Assembly: GCF_000785535.1 (NCBI RefSeq)
Contig: NZ_CP007595.1
Coordinates: 1,612,001-1,676,000 of the forward strand
From: Arthrobacter sp. PAMC 25486
GTDB lineage: Bacteria > Actinomycetota > Actinomycetes > Actinomycetales > Micrococcaceae
Direction of reading: 5' to 3'
DNA: 64,000 bases
Each line of letters begins with the position of its first letter. Within the stretch, counting starts at the first letter, position 1. A model generated the notes under the pieces. It saw nothing but the letters and a program-made list of their open reading frames with translations. It made no database searches and had not been told where the DNA came from. Position numbers and translations under genes: made by a program. Below, piece by piece: positions 25,911 to 33,391 of this stretch.

Positions 25911-26120
25911 ATGAGCGACACCACTGCCCCCAAGTATCCAGAGGTTCACGTCCGGTTGACCGGCAATGACGGAAACGCATTCGCGATCATGGGCCGAGTT
26001 TCCCGCGCACTCAGGGAGGCGGGACACGGCGCTGACGTGGCTGAGTACCGAATCGAATCAATGGACGGCGACTACAACAACCTGCTGCGAGTCGCAACCA
26101 AGTACGTCACCGTCAGCTAG
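25911..26120 (+). CDS. Small conserved actinophage-type protein (69 aa)
   Basis: A soluble protein with a VHVRLTGNDGNAFAIMGRVSRALREAGHG segment, read as a strand followed by an amphipathic helix, and VAEYRIESMDGDYNNLLRVA. Proteins of this pattern recur in actinophage early regions without known role. AGGAG is well placed before ATG 25911. Confidence 0.65.
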   Translation: MSDTTAPKYPEVHVRLTGNDGNAFAIMGRVSRALREAGHGADVAEYRIESMDGDYNNLLRVATKYVTVS

Positions 26121-26143
26121 CCCCCAAGTGACACCAACCCCAG

Positions 26144-26171
26144 CCCTGCGCAGCCGACCAGCTGCGCAGGG
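26144..26171. terminator. Perfect 11-bp stem-loop
   Basis: CCCTGCGCAGC and GCTGCGCAGGG flank a 6-nt loop, with no T-run after it. It lies between two early genes and would act as a transcript-processing or pausing element rather than a clean terminator. Confidence 0.55.
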
Positions 26172-26195
26172 CCCACCACTTCTAAGGAGACTTAC

Positions 26196-26621
26196 ATGAG
26201 CGACAACGACGCAGCGATTGAGCAGATCGCGAAGGACGTTTTTATCAGTGACAACAGCAACGCCGCGGACCCGGAGAAGGAATGGGACAACGCACTTGCC
26301 GCAGACCGAGGTTACGCCCGCTACATCGCCCGTGGCCTGCACTCGCTCGGATACACGAACAGCATCGTCCATCAATGCTGCGTTGACGCCGAAGCAACCA
26401 AGCCTCGCACCATCACCACCGTGTACGAGCTTGACGTGCTGCCGGTGCGATCCGTTGTCCTGGCGCATTGGGTGGACGGGTCGCAACCGGACTACACGAT
26501 GATGAGGTGCGCTGAGGGCGGGGCAAGTTCCCGTGGCTACGGCCTCGCTGACAAGCGGCATTGGCTCGGCATGGCCAACTGGGGCGCGGTCCTCACCGTC
26601 CTGTACGAGCCTGCCCAGTGA
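26196..26621 (+). CDS. Hypothetical phage protein (141 aa)
   Basis: A soluble mixed alpha/beta protein. The N-terminal helical part (IEQIAKDVFISDN) is followed by strand-rich TITTVYELDVLPVRSVVLAHW and a Gly-rich end. No family is recognised. TAAGGAG precedes the ATG. Confidence 0.6.
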   Translation: MSDNDAAIEQIAKDVFISDNSNAADPEKEWDNALAADRGYARYIARGLHSLGYTNSIVHQCCVDAEATKPRTITTVYELDVLPVRSVVLAHWVDGSQPDYTMMRCAEGGASSRGYGLADKRHWLGMANWGAVLTVLYEPAQ

Positions 26622-26815
26622 CCCGCGATTTGTGTTGCCACTCCTGCCGCGGTCCGCTCGGCCTGTGTGTCAAGCGTGACTGTGCCCATCACATCAAGAA
26701 GCAGGCCACAGAAGACCGTGATGACCGCAGCCTGCGCCTCTACCATGACCCGACCAGCCGCCAAGCCATCAACAACGTGACCCGCCGCCGTAGGACTCGT
26801 GGGAGGCGGCGGTGA
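26618..26815 (+). CDS. Small zinc-binding-like protein (65 aa)
   Basis: GTG 26618 overlaps the previous stop. The N-terminus has a CCHSC, C, DCAHH pattern that could hold zinc, and the C-terminus is very basic (RRRRTRGRRR), as in nucleic-acid binders. The next gene's GTG overlaps its TGA. Confidence 0.5.
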   Translation: MTRDLCCHSCRGPLGLCVKRDCAHHIKKQATEDRDDRSLRLYHDPTSRQAINNVTRRRRTRGRRR

Positions 26816-27078
26816 GCGGGTACGCGCATGGCGAGTCGCGTGCCCGTGCTGCCGAAGTGATCGTGTCGAACTCCCGAGTCGAAGCGGCAGGCATCATCAC
26901 CCAATCCGAACACCAAGCAGCCGCAATCATCCGACGTGCACATAACCACGCCAACCGCATCGAAAACAGTGCACGGGAGTATGCAGCCTCACTTGCGCCT
27001 GATCGGGCTAAGGCTGACCCAAGCCTGTACCAAACACTCATGCAAGAACGATACGGAAAACCCAAGAAAGGAGGCTGA
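26812..27078 (+). CDS. Helical hypothetical protein (88 aa)
   Basis: An almost entirely helical, Ala/His/Arg-rich protein (ARAAEVIVSNSRVEAAGIITQ, heptad-like) ending in a basic tail. The GTG start overlaps the upstream stop. It precedes the replication gene by 3 bp, and its end carries that gene's AAAGGAGG ribosome site. Confidence 0.55.
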   Translation: MSGYAHGESRARAAEVIVSNSRVEAAGIITQSEHQAAAIIRRAHNHANRIENSAREYAASLAPDRAKADPSLYQTLMQERYGKPKKGG

Positions 27079-27081
27079 CTC

Positions 27082-28041
27082 TTGGCACGCGACAGAGCGA
27101 ACATCAACACGAATATCTGGACGGACACGCACTGGCGACAACTAACACGTGATCAGCAGTGGCTGTACAAGCTGATCCTGACTCACCCGGAGCTGTCCTA
27201 TGCCGGAGTGTCCGATTGGCGCCCTGGTCGTCTCATGCAGTTCTCTGCTGGCACGTCACGGCAGGAGATCGAGCGAATCGGCGCTGAGCTACAGGCTGAG
27301 CGGTTCATCCTCATTGATGAGGACACGGAAGAAGTTCTGATCCGGTCCTTCCTGCGCCATGACGGGATCTTGAAGCAGCCGAAATTGACCGTATCAATGG
27401 TGAACGCTTACGCCGCGGTGGCTTCAAATAATATCCGCGAAGTGATTGTTTATGAGCTCGCCCGGTTGCATAAAGAGGCGCCGGAAACTAAAGCTTTTGA
27501 GAATCCTAAGGTGCTTGCTCTATTGAAGCATCCGGCCCGCCCGATGGAGGACTTTACCCAAGGGTTTACCCCTAGCTTTACCCTTGACGTTACCCCTGCC
27601 TTTACCCCAAAGCTGAGTCAAGCCCAGGCCCTGCCTACTACTACAGCTACTACTACAGCTACATACCCCCTTACGGGGGTATCCGCTTCTGGCGAGGTTG
27701 AGCGTGAAGCTGGCAGGACCGGGACACGCATCCCCAAAGGATTCGCAGCGACCGCGCAGATGATCGCCTGGGCTTTGGAAAATACCCCCAATATCAATTG
27801 GCAATCTTCTACCAAGAAATTCAAAGCCCACTACAACAGTGCTGCCGGTCCAGCCCAATTCAAAACTGATTGGGAATCTGCATGGCAGTCATGGCTGCTC
27901 GGTGATCAAGAGCGCGCCGAAACCCGCCCGCAGCAATTCAAGACCGCAGCGGAACGGAAGCTTGACGCGGGCGCCGCCATGCATGCCAAGTACTCGGCCA
28001 TCGAAGAACAAAACCAACTCGCCCTCGAAGGAGGACCATGA
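27082..28041 (+). CDS. Phage replication initiator (winged-helix, lambda-O-like)
   Basis: 319 aa. The N-terminal winged-helix-like domain (about 10-100: NIWTDTHWRQLTRDQQWLYKLIL onward, in parts, and IRSFLRHDGILKQPK) resembles phage replication proteins. A Thr/Pro-rich linker (about 155-200) encoded by the iteron array follows, then a DnaD/C-terminal-like helical domain (about 215-285) with NWQSSTKKFKAHY. The TTG start has a very strong AAAGGAGG. The downstream overlapping gene would be the helicase-loader partner. Expected role: recognises the embedded origin and recruits host helicase. Confidence 0.75.
   Translation: MARDRANINTNIWTDTHWRQLTRDQQWLYKLILTHPELSYAGVSDWRPGRLMQFSAGTSRQEIERIGAELQAERFILIDEDTEEVLIRSFLRHDGILKQPKLTVSMVNAYAAVASNNIREVIVYELARLHKEAPETKAFENPKVLALLKHPARPMEDFTQGFTPSFTLDVTPAFTPKLSQAQALPTTTATTTATYPLTGVSASGEVEREAGRTGTRIPKGFAATAQMIAWALENTPNINWQSSTKKFKAHYNSAAGPAQFKTDWESAWQSWLLGDQERAETRPQQFKTAAERKLDAGAAMHAKYSAIEEQNQLALEGGP
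27553..27682. other. Candidate phage replication origin: iterons and dyad inside the initiator gene
   Basis: Five copies of TTTACCC (the fourth GTTACCC) start at 27553, 27565, 27577, 27589 and 27601, exactly 12 bp apart. They are followed by two 12-bp copies of TACTACTACAGC (27636, 27648) and a dyad, ATACCCCC-TTAC-GGGGGTAT, at 27663-27682. The sequence just upstream (about 27424-27535) is richer in A/T. This layout resembles the lambda origin inside gene O. Confidence 0.65.
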
Positions 28042-28472
28042 ACCTGCCCGACACTGTCGCGTTTCTGACCTGGCTTTCCCAGCATGACGCACGCATCCAA
28101 GTCACGGATGCTGAGGTGGAGATCTGGCAATACACGCTATCCGTCATCCCGACGCAGAACGTCAAGGATGCTGCGTTGGAGTTTTACCGGATCAGTGATG
28201 ACAAGAAGCCCTCACCAAACGCGATTCGGAAGATTGCTTATGAGATCCGGGACCGGGCCGCTGCGAAACAGTCCGCACTCACGGCCGGTCCCACGGTGGT
28301 GAACCCGAATGGTTTCAAGCAGTCGGACCCGGACCGGTGGGAAATGCTCGTCAGTCAAGGCGCCGAGGAACACCGGCAGAAACTCCGGGCACGCGGCATC
28401 ACGCCCCACAACGAAACTTGCCCCAGCCATCGGGCCGACCCGCAACGGTCGGCCTTTTCCATGCCCAACTAG
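28038..28472 (+). CDS. Putative helicase loader / replication partner (144 aa)
   Basis: The helical N-terminal domain (VAFLTWLSQHDARIQVTDAEVEIWQ) with AALEFYRISDDKKPSPNAIRKIAYEI resembles the small replisome loaders of actinophages and Gram-positive phages. The C-terminus is basic. Four-nt coupling to the initiator gene supports joint function. The 3' end contains the terminator at 28433. Confidence 0.55.
   Translation: MNLPDTVAFLTWLSQHDARIQVTDAEVEIWQYTLSVIPTQNVKDAALEFYRISDDKKPSPNAIRKIAYEIRDRAAAKQSALTAGPTVVNPNGFKQSDPDRWEMLVSQGAEEHRQKLRARGITPHNETCPSHRADPQRSAFSMPN
28433..28458 (+). terminator. Intrinsic terminator inside the 3' end of the loader gene
   Basis: GGCCGACC, CGCAAC loop, GGTCGGCC, then TTTT. 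It lies before the stop codon at 28470-28472, so the last codons also form the hairpin. It separates the replication block from the small-gene operon. Confidence 0.8.
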
Positions 28473-28536
28473 ACCCAACCGAACCACCCGAGGCCCTAGC
28501 ACTTGCTGGGGCCTCCACTATTTCCACGGAGGAAAC

Positions 28537-28860
28537 ATGAGCCAATTACGCGCAGGCCTACAAGCCGCCATCGACAGGCCCGGAGCAATTACCAAAAAGG
28601 AGATCCGGGCGATCTTGTTTGAAAATCCAGACACCAGCCCAAGCCCGTCACCCGTCGATGCGGCGGCCAAAGTTCTGGACTTCATCAACGAGCGATCTGG
28701 ATATGTGCACGCAGCCCGACAGGGAGGCGTGGGCAGCTACGACTACGCCCGCTGGCAGGGGCACATGGAGGCTCGCCGCCAACTCGCCCATTCACTTGGC
28801 CACACCGTCCCGTACGAACCAAACGACCGCACCCAACCCATCGAAGGAGCCGCCAAGTGA
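28537..28860 (+). CDS. Hypothetical phage protein (107 aa)
   Basis: A helical soluble protein (LRAGLQAAIDRPGAITKKEIRAILF; VDAAAKVLDFINE). GGAGGAAAC precedes ATG 28537, a strong site that opens the following run of coupled genes. No family is recognised. Confidence 0.6.
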   Translation: MSQLRAGLQAAIDRPGAITKKEIRAILFENPDTSPSPSPVDAAAKVLDFINERSGYVHAARQGGVGSYDYARWQGHMEARRQLAHSLGHTVPYEPNDRTQPIEGAAK

Positions 28861-29123
28861 CCGCCCCGACTCAGCCCACGATGTTCAGCAAGCCCAACGC
28901 CAAACCTGCCTGTGTGCAGTGCAATGCGACTGACCGGTGGCTTGGCAAGCGCGGCGTGAGCCTGCCAGTCGTGGACATGGAAGCCGATCCTGCCGCGTTG
29001 GAGTTCGCGCTCAGCCTCGGCTACCAACAAGCGCCCGTGATGTGGATCGACGCAGACACGCACTGGTCAGGATTCAACCCGATCGAACTGGACAAACACT
29101 TCCCCAAGGAGATCCCAGCATGA
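28857..29123 (+). CDS. NrdH-like redoxin / glutaredoxin-like protein
   Basis: 88 aa of thioredoxin-fold type. The active-site pair is CVQC, with VVDMEADPAALEFALSLGYQQAPVMW giving the strand and the cis-Pro region (QAPV), and SGFNP at the end as in NrdH. Phages carry such redoxins to reduce ribonucleotide reductase or protect proteins. No reductase gene is present here, so it would serve the host enzyme. The GTG start overlaps the upstream stop. Confidence 0.75.
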   Translation: MTAPTQPTMFSKPNAKPACVQCNATDRWLGKRGVSLPVVDMEADPAALEFALSLGYQQAPVMWIDADTHWSGFNPIELDKHFPKEIPA

Positions 29124-29752
29124 GCAAGTTCAAAGTAGGCGACCACGTACGGGTGACTGATCCCAAGTCCTACGTGTCCGATCAGGTTGGTGTGATCTGC
29201 CGCCTGCACAGTGGGGATCATTCCCGGTGGATCGTAGATTTCAATGGCGCGTTGTGGGGATGCGTTGAGTCGACGCTCACCCTCGCTGATCCTGATGTGC
29301 ACACGGTCCTGGACCAGATGGACGCGGAAAGTGCGCCCGCTGCGTTCAAGGTTGGCGAGCGAGTCATGGTTCGCGGTCACGTTGGAAGTTACGGCGGACG
29401 GTTCGGCATGATTCATGGACGAGAGGTTGACAGCACGACCCAATGGCTCGTTCGGCTTGATGGAAATCCGGTCACGATGCCATTCTCGGGGGAAGAGCTG
29501 ACCAGCCCTCACATGCCCTCCGCTCCGTTCGACAACGATCTGGAACCTGACCCGGTGAGCGCGCCGAGCCATTACCGAAGCCACCCGTCCGGCATCGAGA
29601 CAATCACCATCACGAAGCATGAGTCATTCTTGCGCGGCAACGTGTTGAAGTACGTGTTGCGCGCACCGTACAAGGGCAGCGAGATCGAGGACCTGAAAAA
29701 GGCGGCCCAATACCTGCAATGGGAAATTGACCGAGCCGAGGCCGCACAGTGA
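29120..29752 (+). CDS. DUF3310 protein with N-terminal KOW/SH3-like repeats
   Basis: 210 aa. Two KOW-like segments (FKVGDHVRVTDPKSYVSDQVG and FKVGERVMVRGHVGSYGGRFG, about 4-24 and 74-94) precede a DUF3310 module (about 148-205) with SHYRSHPSGIETI and KYVLRAPYKG, followed by LKKAAQYLQWEI. DUF3310 occurs in many phage nucleotide-metabolism proteins and its activity is unclear. The fusion with SH3-like repeats is somewhat unusual. Confidence 0.75.
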   Translation: MSKFKVGDHVRVTDPKSYVSDQVGVICRLHSGDHSRWIVDFNGALWGCVESTLTLADPDVHTVLDQMDAESAPAAFKVGERVMVRGHVGSYGGRFGMIHGREVDSTTQWLVRLDGNPVTMPFSGEELTSPHMPSAPFDNDLEPDPVSAPSHYRSHPSGIETITITKHESFLRGNVLKYVLRAPYKGSEIEDLKKAAQYLQWEIDRAEAAQ

Positions 29753-30240
29753 CCCCGCCATTAAAGCCCGGTGACGTCACCAGCGCGTCCGGAGAGGCTG
29801 AGTGGGGAGATGTTAGCCCCGATACAAACCAGCCCGTTAAATCGCCTCCTGTGGACTTCACCTTCCACGTCAACGGAACCGCAGCACCCCAAGGTTCCAA
29901 GAAACATGTTGGCAAAGGCGTCCTAGTCGAGATGTCAAAGAACCTCCCAGCCTGGCGCAAAGCAGTCAAAGACGCGGCAATGCGCACATGGAACCGTCCA
30001 GCACTTGACGCCCCCGTGAGCGTGCAAGTCACCTTCCGCATCAACAAGCCGCCCACCACCAAATTCCGGGACTACCCAGCAGGACCAGCGGACCTCGACA
30101 AGCTCCTGAGATCCACCGGTGATGCGCTAGAGCAAGCCGGATTACTCACCAATGACAGCCGCATAGTCCACTGGGACGCCGCCAAAGTATGGGGCCCAGC
30201 AGGCGCAACCATCACCATCACAGAAATGAGAGCGACATGA
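29749..30240 (+). CDS. RusA-type Holliday-junction resolvase
   Basis: 163 aa. After a variable N-terminus the RusA core shows FTFHVNGTAAPQGSKK, the central acidic cluster GPADLDKLLRSTGDAL with its conserved Asp residues, and NDSRIVHWDAAKVWG. It would cut four-way junctions during phage recombination before packaging. GTG start with GTGA overlap. Confidence 0.85.
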   Translation: MTPPLKPGDVTSASGEAEWGDVSPDTNQPVKSPPVDFTFHVNGTAAPQGSKKHVGKGVLVEMSKNLPAWRKAVKDAAMRTWNRPALDAPVSVQVTFRINKPPTTKFRDYPAGPADLDKLLRSTGDALEQAGLLTNDSRIVHWDAAKVWGPAGATITITEMRAT

Positions 30241-30599
30241 CCCACACCCCAACCCCCGAAGCAATCGGAGCTATCCAAGCCGCAGCGCGAGTGAACGCCT
30301 ATCTCGCTGACTTTGCTGCGAAGTATGGTTGCGCTGCCGGATTTGTTGACTCAGTGAACGTGAACCAGTCGAACGGCCTCTACGCCGACGATCTGGCGCG
30401 ACTCACGGCATTCGTAACAGCCATCCCGCTCATCGCCGCACAAGCATTGCGTGACGCTGCGGACGCATTCGACTACGCCGCATGGGACTTCACCGCCGAC
30501 GGAATGGACAAAGAAGTGGGCAACAACATTGATTGCGTAGGTGTGCCCATCGAATGGCTCCGTGCCCGTGCCGCAACCATCGAATGGAAAAGCGAATGA
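30237..30599 (+). CDS. Hypothetical phage protein (120 aa)
   Basis: A helical protein with Ala-rich segments (IGAIQAAARVNAYLADFAAKYG; AAQALRDAADAFDYAAWDF). No motif is recognised. It is coupled by ATGA on both sides. Confidence 0.55.
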   Translation: MTHTPTPEAIGAIQAAARVNAYLADFAAKYGCAAGFVDSVNVNQSNGLYADDLARLTAFVTAIPLIAAQALRDAADAFDYAAWDFTADGMDKEVGNNIDCVGVPIEWLRARAATIEWKSE

Positions 30600-30796
30600 G
30601 CAAGTGGCTGCACTCACGCAAGGGCTTGATCGAAGGCGAGATCGTCGCCGAGGACGCGATCTGGACACAGATCCAACTCAAGGGCGATCAGAACCTACTC
30701 TCAGCCAAACCGGGAGCAAGGTTGCCATTCCAAGACGGCGAGATCCTGACCGTTCGGACGGACTTCCTCAAGCTGATACCCGAGGTGACCCCGTGA
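30596..30796 (+). CDS. Small beta-rich protein (66 aa)
   Basis: It alternates strand segments (GLIEGEIVAEDAIWTQIQL, GEILTVRTDFLKLI), like a small barrel. Function unknown. ATGA overlap with the preceding gene. Confidence 0.5.
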   Translation: MSKWLHSRKGLIEGEIVAEDAIWTQIQLKGDQNLLSAKPGARLPFQDGEILTVRTDFLKLIPEVTP

Positions 30797-31089
30797 CGGC
30801 CCCGGACATGGTGAGCATCATCGCGGCGGCGATTGCTGACAACAGTGTCGTGATCCACGAGCATCCCGAGTACGGCGAACTGACAGCATCCACACTTACG
30901 CCCGACGAGATGGCCCGTGCTGTGCTGGCCGCGCTGGGTGAAGCCGGGGCGGTCGAATGGGGCGTGCAGCTCAGTGACAGCTTCATGGAAAACCATCACG
31001 GCTCTCGGCGTGGGGCTGAGGAAGAGGCCCAGGAAACATGCTCGCATGTCATAACGCGTGTAACCCTCCCGTGGGAGCGTGTCGAATGA
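30793..31089 (+). CDS. Hypothetical phage protein (98 aa)
   Basis: GTG 30793 start overlaps the upstream stop. The N-terminal helical half (MVSIIAAAIADNSVVI; LTPDEMARAVLAALGEAG) is followed by a short strand region. No family is recognised. Confidence 0.5.
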   Translation: MTAPDMVSIIAAAIADNSVVIHEHPEYGELTASTLTPDEMARAVLAALGEAGAVEWGVQLSDSFMENHHGSRRGAEEEAQETCSHVITRVTLPWERVE

Positions 31090-31280
31090 GCGCGGAGTAT
31101 GTGCGCCGCTGCTACGGCGTATCAGCCAAGCGAGGGATGCGCGTAACCGTTGAAGGGCGCCCCGGGGTGATCGTCTCATTCCCCGGCCAGTACATCGGCG
31201 TCCGCTTCGACGGCGAAAAGATCACCTCACGATGCCACCCCACATGGGAAGTCGAATACGAACCGAAAGAGAAGCCATGA
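31086..31280 (+). CDS. Small KOW/SH3-like protein (64 aa)
   Basis: MRVTVEGRPGVIVSFPGQYI and GVRFDGEKI form a typical SH3/KOW-like barrel pattern. The gene ends KEKP, and the DNA of this end is the same 16-bp junction found at 23246-23261. Confidence 0.55.
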   Translation: MSAEYVRRCYGVSAKRGMRVTVEGRPGVIVSFPGQYIGVRFDGEKITSRCHPTWEVEYEPKEKP

Positions 31281-31537
31281 CCACGAACCCGCTTGACGAG
31301 ATCCAGGCACGGCATCGGCAGGAGGATGCGTGGCTTTCTGGGGACGCTTGCCGCAGACCATCCGAAATGCACAAAGACCGCGCCAAACTACTGGCCGCAG
31401 TGAAGGCTGTGGAGGCGGTGCATGTGCCGAACAGTGACGGTGACTGCTCAGGGTGCCGCGACAACTGCCTGTACTGCGAAGGTGACCACGACTGGCCCTG
31501 CCCGACGATCACTACGATCCGGGAGGCGCTGGGATGA
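31277..31537 (+). CDS. Cysteine-rich small protein (86 aa)
   Basis: The N-terminal part is helical. The C-terminal part has a CSGCRDNCLYCEGDHDWPC cluster, enough ligands for zinc. Similar Cys/Asp clusters occur in actinophage small ORFs. Function unknown. Confidence 0.55.
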   Translation: MTTNPLDEIQARHRQEDAWLSGDACRRPSEMHKDRAKLLAAVKAVEAVHVPNSDGDCSGCRDNCLYCEGDHDWPCPTITTIREALG

Positions 31538-31746
31538 GCCGCGATAAAGCGCCCGACAACATGCCGACGGAAACCATCCGTCGGTACATCGACACAGCAA
31601 GGCGCGAGCGGGACGAATGGGCCGCACAGGCCTCCCGGCTTCGTGAGCGGACTGCCGTAGCCGATAGCGCACATGCCAACTACTCAGCAGACGTGGCCGA
31701 GTACCGAGAGTGGTTGGTCAACAGAGAATTGGAGGCGCTGGGATGA
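31534..31746 (+). CDS. Helical coiled-coil-like protein (70 aa)
   Basis: A charged helix throughout (TIRRYIDTARRERDEWAAQA; YSADVAEYREWLVNREL). No family is recognised. ATGA overlaps at both ends. Confidence 0.5.
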   Translation: MSRDKAPDNMPTETIRRYIDTARRERDEWAAQASRLRERTAVADSAHANYSADVAEYREWLVNRELEALG

Positions 31747-31880
31747 CCGCGACTGTGATGGTGACGAACCCGCCCCCACCAGCCCAACTCCCGCCACTAC
31801 CCGGGCCCGGTGACGTGCAGCTTGGATGGGTGCCCGTCACGCCACGCAGAAAACGAACCAGGAGAAGGAAACGAACATGA
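31743..31880 (+). CDS. Proline-rich basic peptide (45 aa)
   Basis: The frame from ATG 31743 to TGA 31878-31880 has a Pro-rich centre and an Arg/Lys-rich end (PRRKRTRRRKRT). The end also encodes the AGGAGAAGGAA ribosome site of the next gene, so part of its sequence may be set by that need. It is supported mainly by coupling. Confidence 0.4.
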   Translation: MTATVMVTNPPPPAQLPPLPGPGDVQLGWVPVTPRRKRTRRRKRT

Positions 31881-32089
31881 GCCGAGAATCAGACAACGAC
31901 CACGCGCACGCCTACCGATTGGTAGTGACCGGGAAATTCCGGCCCACCTACCACGGCCCCTACGCCACAATCGGGGCAGCCAAAGCCAAGAGGACGAGGC
32001 TGCGCAACGAGGCCGAGCGATACAACCAACTGCCGAATGAATACCGGATCGAGTGCACATCCGGCACGTGGGAACCGGCAGCAGAATGA
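31877..32089 (+). CDS. Hypothetical phage protein (70 aa)
   Basis: The YRLVVTGKFRPTYHGPYATIGAAKAKRTRL pattern suggests a small alpha/beta fold. ATGA overlaps join it to its neighbours. Function unknown. Confidence 0.55.
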   Translation: MSRESDNDHAHAYRLVVTGKFRPTYHGPYATIGAAKAKRTRLRNEAERYNQLPNEYRIECTSGTWEPAAE

Positions 32090-32307
32090 GCGACCAACAT
32101 TTTCCGTTGTGCCCCTGCGGTCGCTGTCAGCAGATCCGTGCCGCACGACCAGACCCACCCGTGCCACTCGCCTACCTGCCATGTTGCGGCGCCACCGTGA
32201 AGCTCACCCGCGGCAGACCCGGCCAATACGGCGGATTCGAAAAACACTCAGCTCACTGCGAACACGCAGGGGCTTTTCTTTTGCCCGAAACCAAGGAGAC
32301 GACATGA
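32086..32307 (+). CDS. Small zinc-ribbon-like protein (73 aa)
   Basis: CPCGRC, then CC, then CEH spaced along the protein could bind zinc. ATG 32086 overlaps the upstream TGA, and its end overlaps the lipoprotein ATG. Function unknown. Confidence 0.5.
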   Translation: MSDQHFPLCPCGRCQQIRAARPDPPVPLAYLPCCGATVKLTRGRPGQYGGFEKHSAHCEHAGAFLLPETKETT

Positions 32308-32510
32308 AGAAGACCCTCGCCACACTCGCCATCATCGCTGTGCTTGCGCTCACCGGATGCGACGTCGGAAAGCCAGACGAGACAACCGGCGCCAAAACAA
32401 ACATCGAAGAACGCCACGTCACGCTCAATGACGGACGGGAAATCACCTGCCTCCGCTACAAATCCGGATATGCGGGCGGACTCTCCTGCGACTGGGCCGG
32501 CGCCAAATGA
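32304..32510 (+). CDS. Small prophage lipoprotein (68 aa)
   Basis: A signal peptide MKKTLATLAIIAVLALTGC ends in the lipobox LTGC, so the mature 50-residue domain (two further cysteines) would be anchored to the outer face of the membrane. Phage-encoded lipoproteins of this size often block DNA injection by related phages. That role is inferred here. AAGGAG precedes the ATG. Confidence 0.7.
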   Translation: MKKTLATLAIIAVLALTGCDVGKPDETTGAKTNIEERHVTLNDGREITCLRYKSGYAGGLSCDWAGAK

Positions 32511-32863
32511 CGAACCAGCTATTCCGGGACCTGCTGGAGGGGCGGATACCGATGCCAGCCAAGCCCAAGGATGCCCTAATTCCGTTTGACCATCACGCAT
32601 TCAATAGGGCCGTAACCGACGTTGCCAAGGTTTCCGGCTGGCCCTACCAGTACGCGGCAGATCTGCTTATGCGCTTCGTCAAAGACTGCCCGGACGTTGG
32701 CCACGTGCACATGTCCATCGGCGGCGACTGGGATACCAAACCCAACCCGCCCACCGACCCACGCGCCCGTGCACTCTGGGCCAAGGAACAGCGCGGCAAC
32801 GGACCCGCCGTGGAGTCGCTGCGGGTGCGTGGACGGAACAACCGATACAAGGAGAAGTTTTGA
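32507..32863 (+). CDS. Hypothetical phage protein (118 aa)
   Basis: A mixed alpha/beta soluble protein (HHAFNRAVTDVAKVSGWPYQ; DPRARALWAKEQRG). It ends YKEKF inside the 19-bp direct repeat 32846-32864, which also carries the next gene's ribosome site and TTG start. Confidence 0.55.
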   Translation: MTNQLFRDLLEGRIPMPAKPKDALIPFDHHAFNRAVTDVAKVSGWPYQYAADLLMRFVKDCPDVGHVHMSIGGDWDTKPNPPTDPRARALWAKEQRGNGPAVESLRVRGRNNRYKEKF

Positions 32864-33006
32864 GTACTGTGCCAGCAGGAACCGAATGGACCGGCAAAGG
32901 ATGCCCACTACCCACCGACAAATACGACATCCTCACCAGCGAACACATGAACAGCTGCCCCATCTGCGGCCCGCGAATAGGCGCAAAGTACAAGGAGAAG
33001 TTTTGA
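32860..33006 (+). CDS. Small CPIC zinc-type protein (48 aa) in a repeat-bounded cassette
   Basis: TTG 32860 to TGA 33004-33006. It carries CPL, then CPIC near the end and finishes YKEKF, the same five residues as the gene before it. The whole gene lies between two copies of a 19-bp direct repeat, as if inserted by recombination at that junction. Confidence 0.5.
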   Translation: MSTVPAGTEWTGKGCPLPTDKYDILTSEHMNSCPICGPRIGAKYKEKF

Positions 33007-33383
33007 GAGCCCTCCAAATCATCGCGCTAATCGCTGCAACCTTGGCGCTGCCCGCCGTCATTATGGCCGGGCTCGCCGGAAGACATGACGCCTACCCCGC
33101 CGCATATGGATTCATGAGCATGGCATTCGTCCTGTCCGGAATCTCCGGAGCCTGCCAAACAATCCGAAACATGCGGGCCAACAAAAGCGGGCAGCGGACC
33201 GCCAAGACCACCCGCAAAAGCCCCGAACCCATCGGCCACATCGAATGCTACTGCGGCGACAAAATGCCCATCTACGGCGACGTGGAAATCACGGGCGAAC
33301 CCGGCGCGCAAATAGCCACCGTCAGCGTAGACACATCAGCGCTATGGCTCCACTCATTCCAAAAACACCCTGACGCACACTAG
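33003..33383 (+). CDS. Two-TM membrane protein (126 aa)
   Basis: TTG 33003 overlaps the previous stop. Two hydrophobic helices (IIALIAATLALPAVIMAGLAG and YGFMSMAFVLSGISGACQTI, read in parts) are followed by a basic linker and a C-terminal domain with CYCGD. It may be an accessory membrane protein of unknown role. Confidence 0.6.
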   Translation: MRALQIIALIAATLALPAVIMAGLAGRHDAYPAAYGFMSMAFVLSGISGACQTIRNMRANKSGQRTAKTTRKSPEPIGHIECYCGDKMPIYGDVEITGEPGAQIATVSVDTSALWLHSFQKHPDAH

Positions 33384-33391
33384 GAGGAAGC

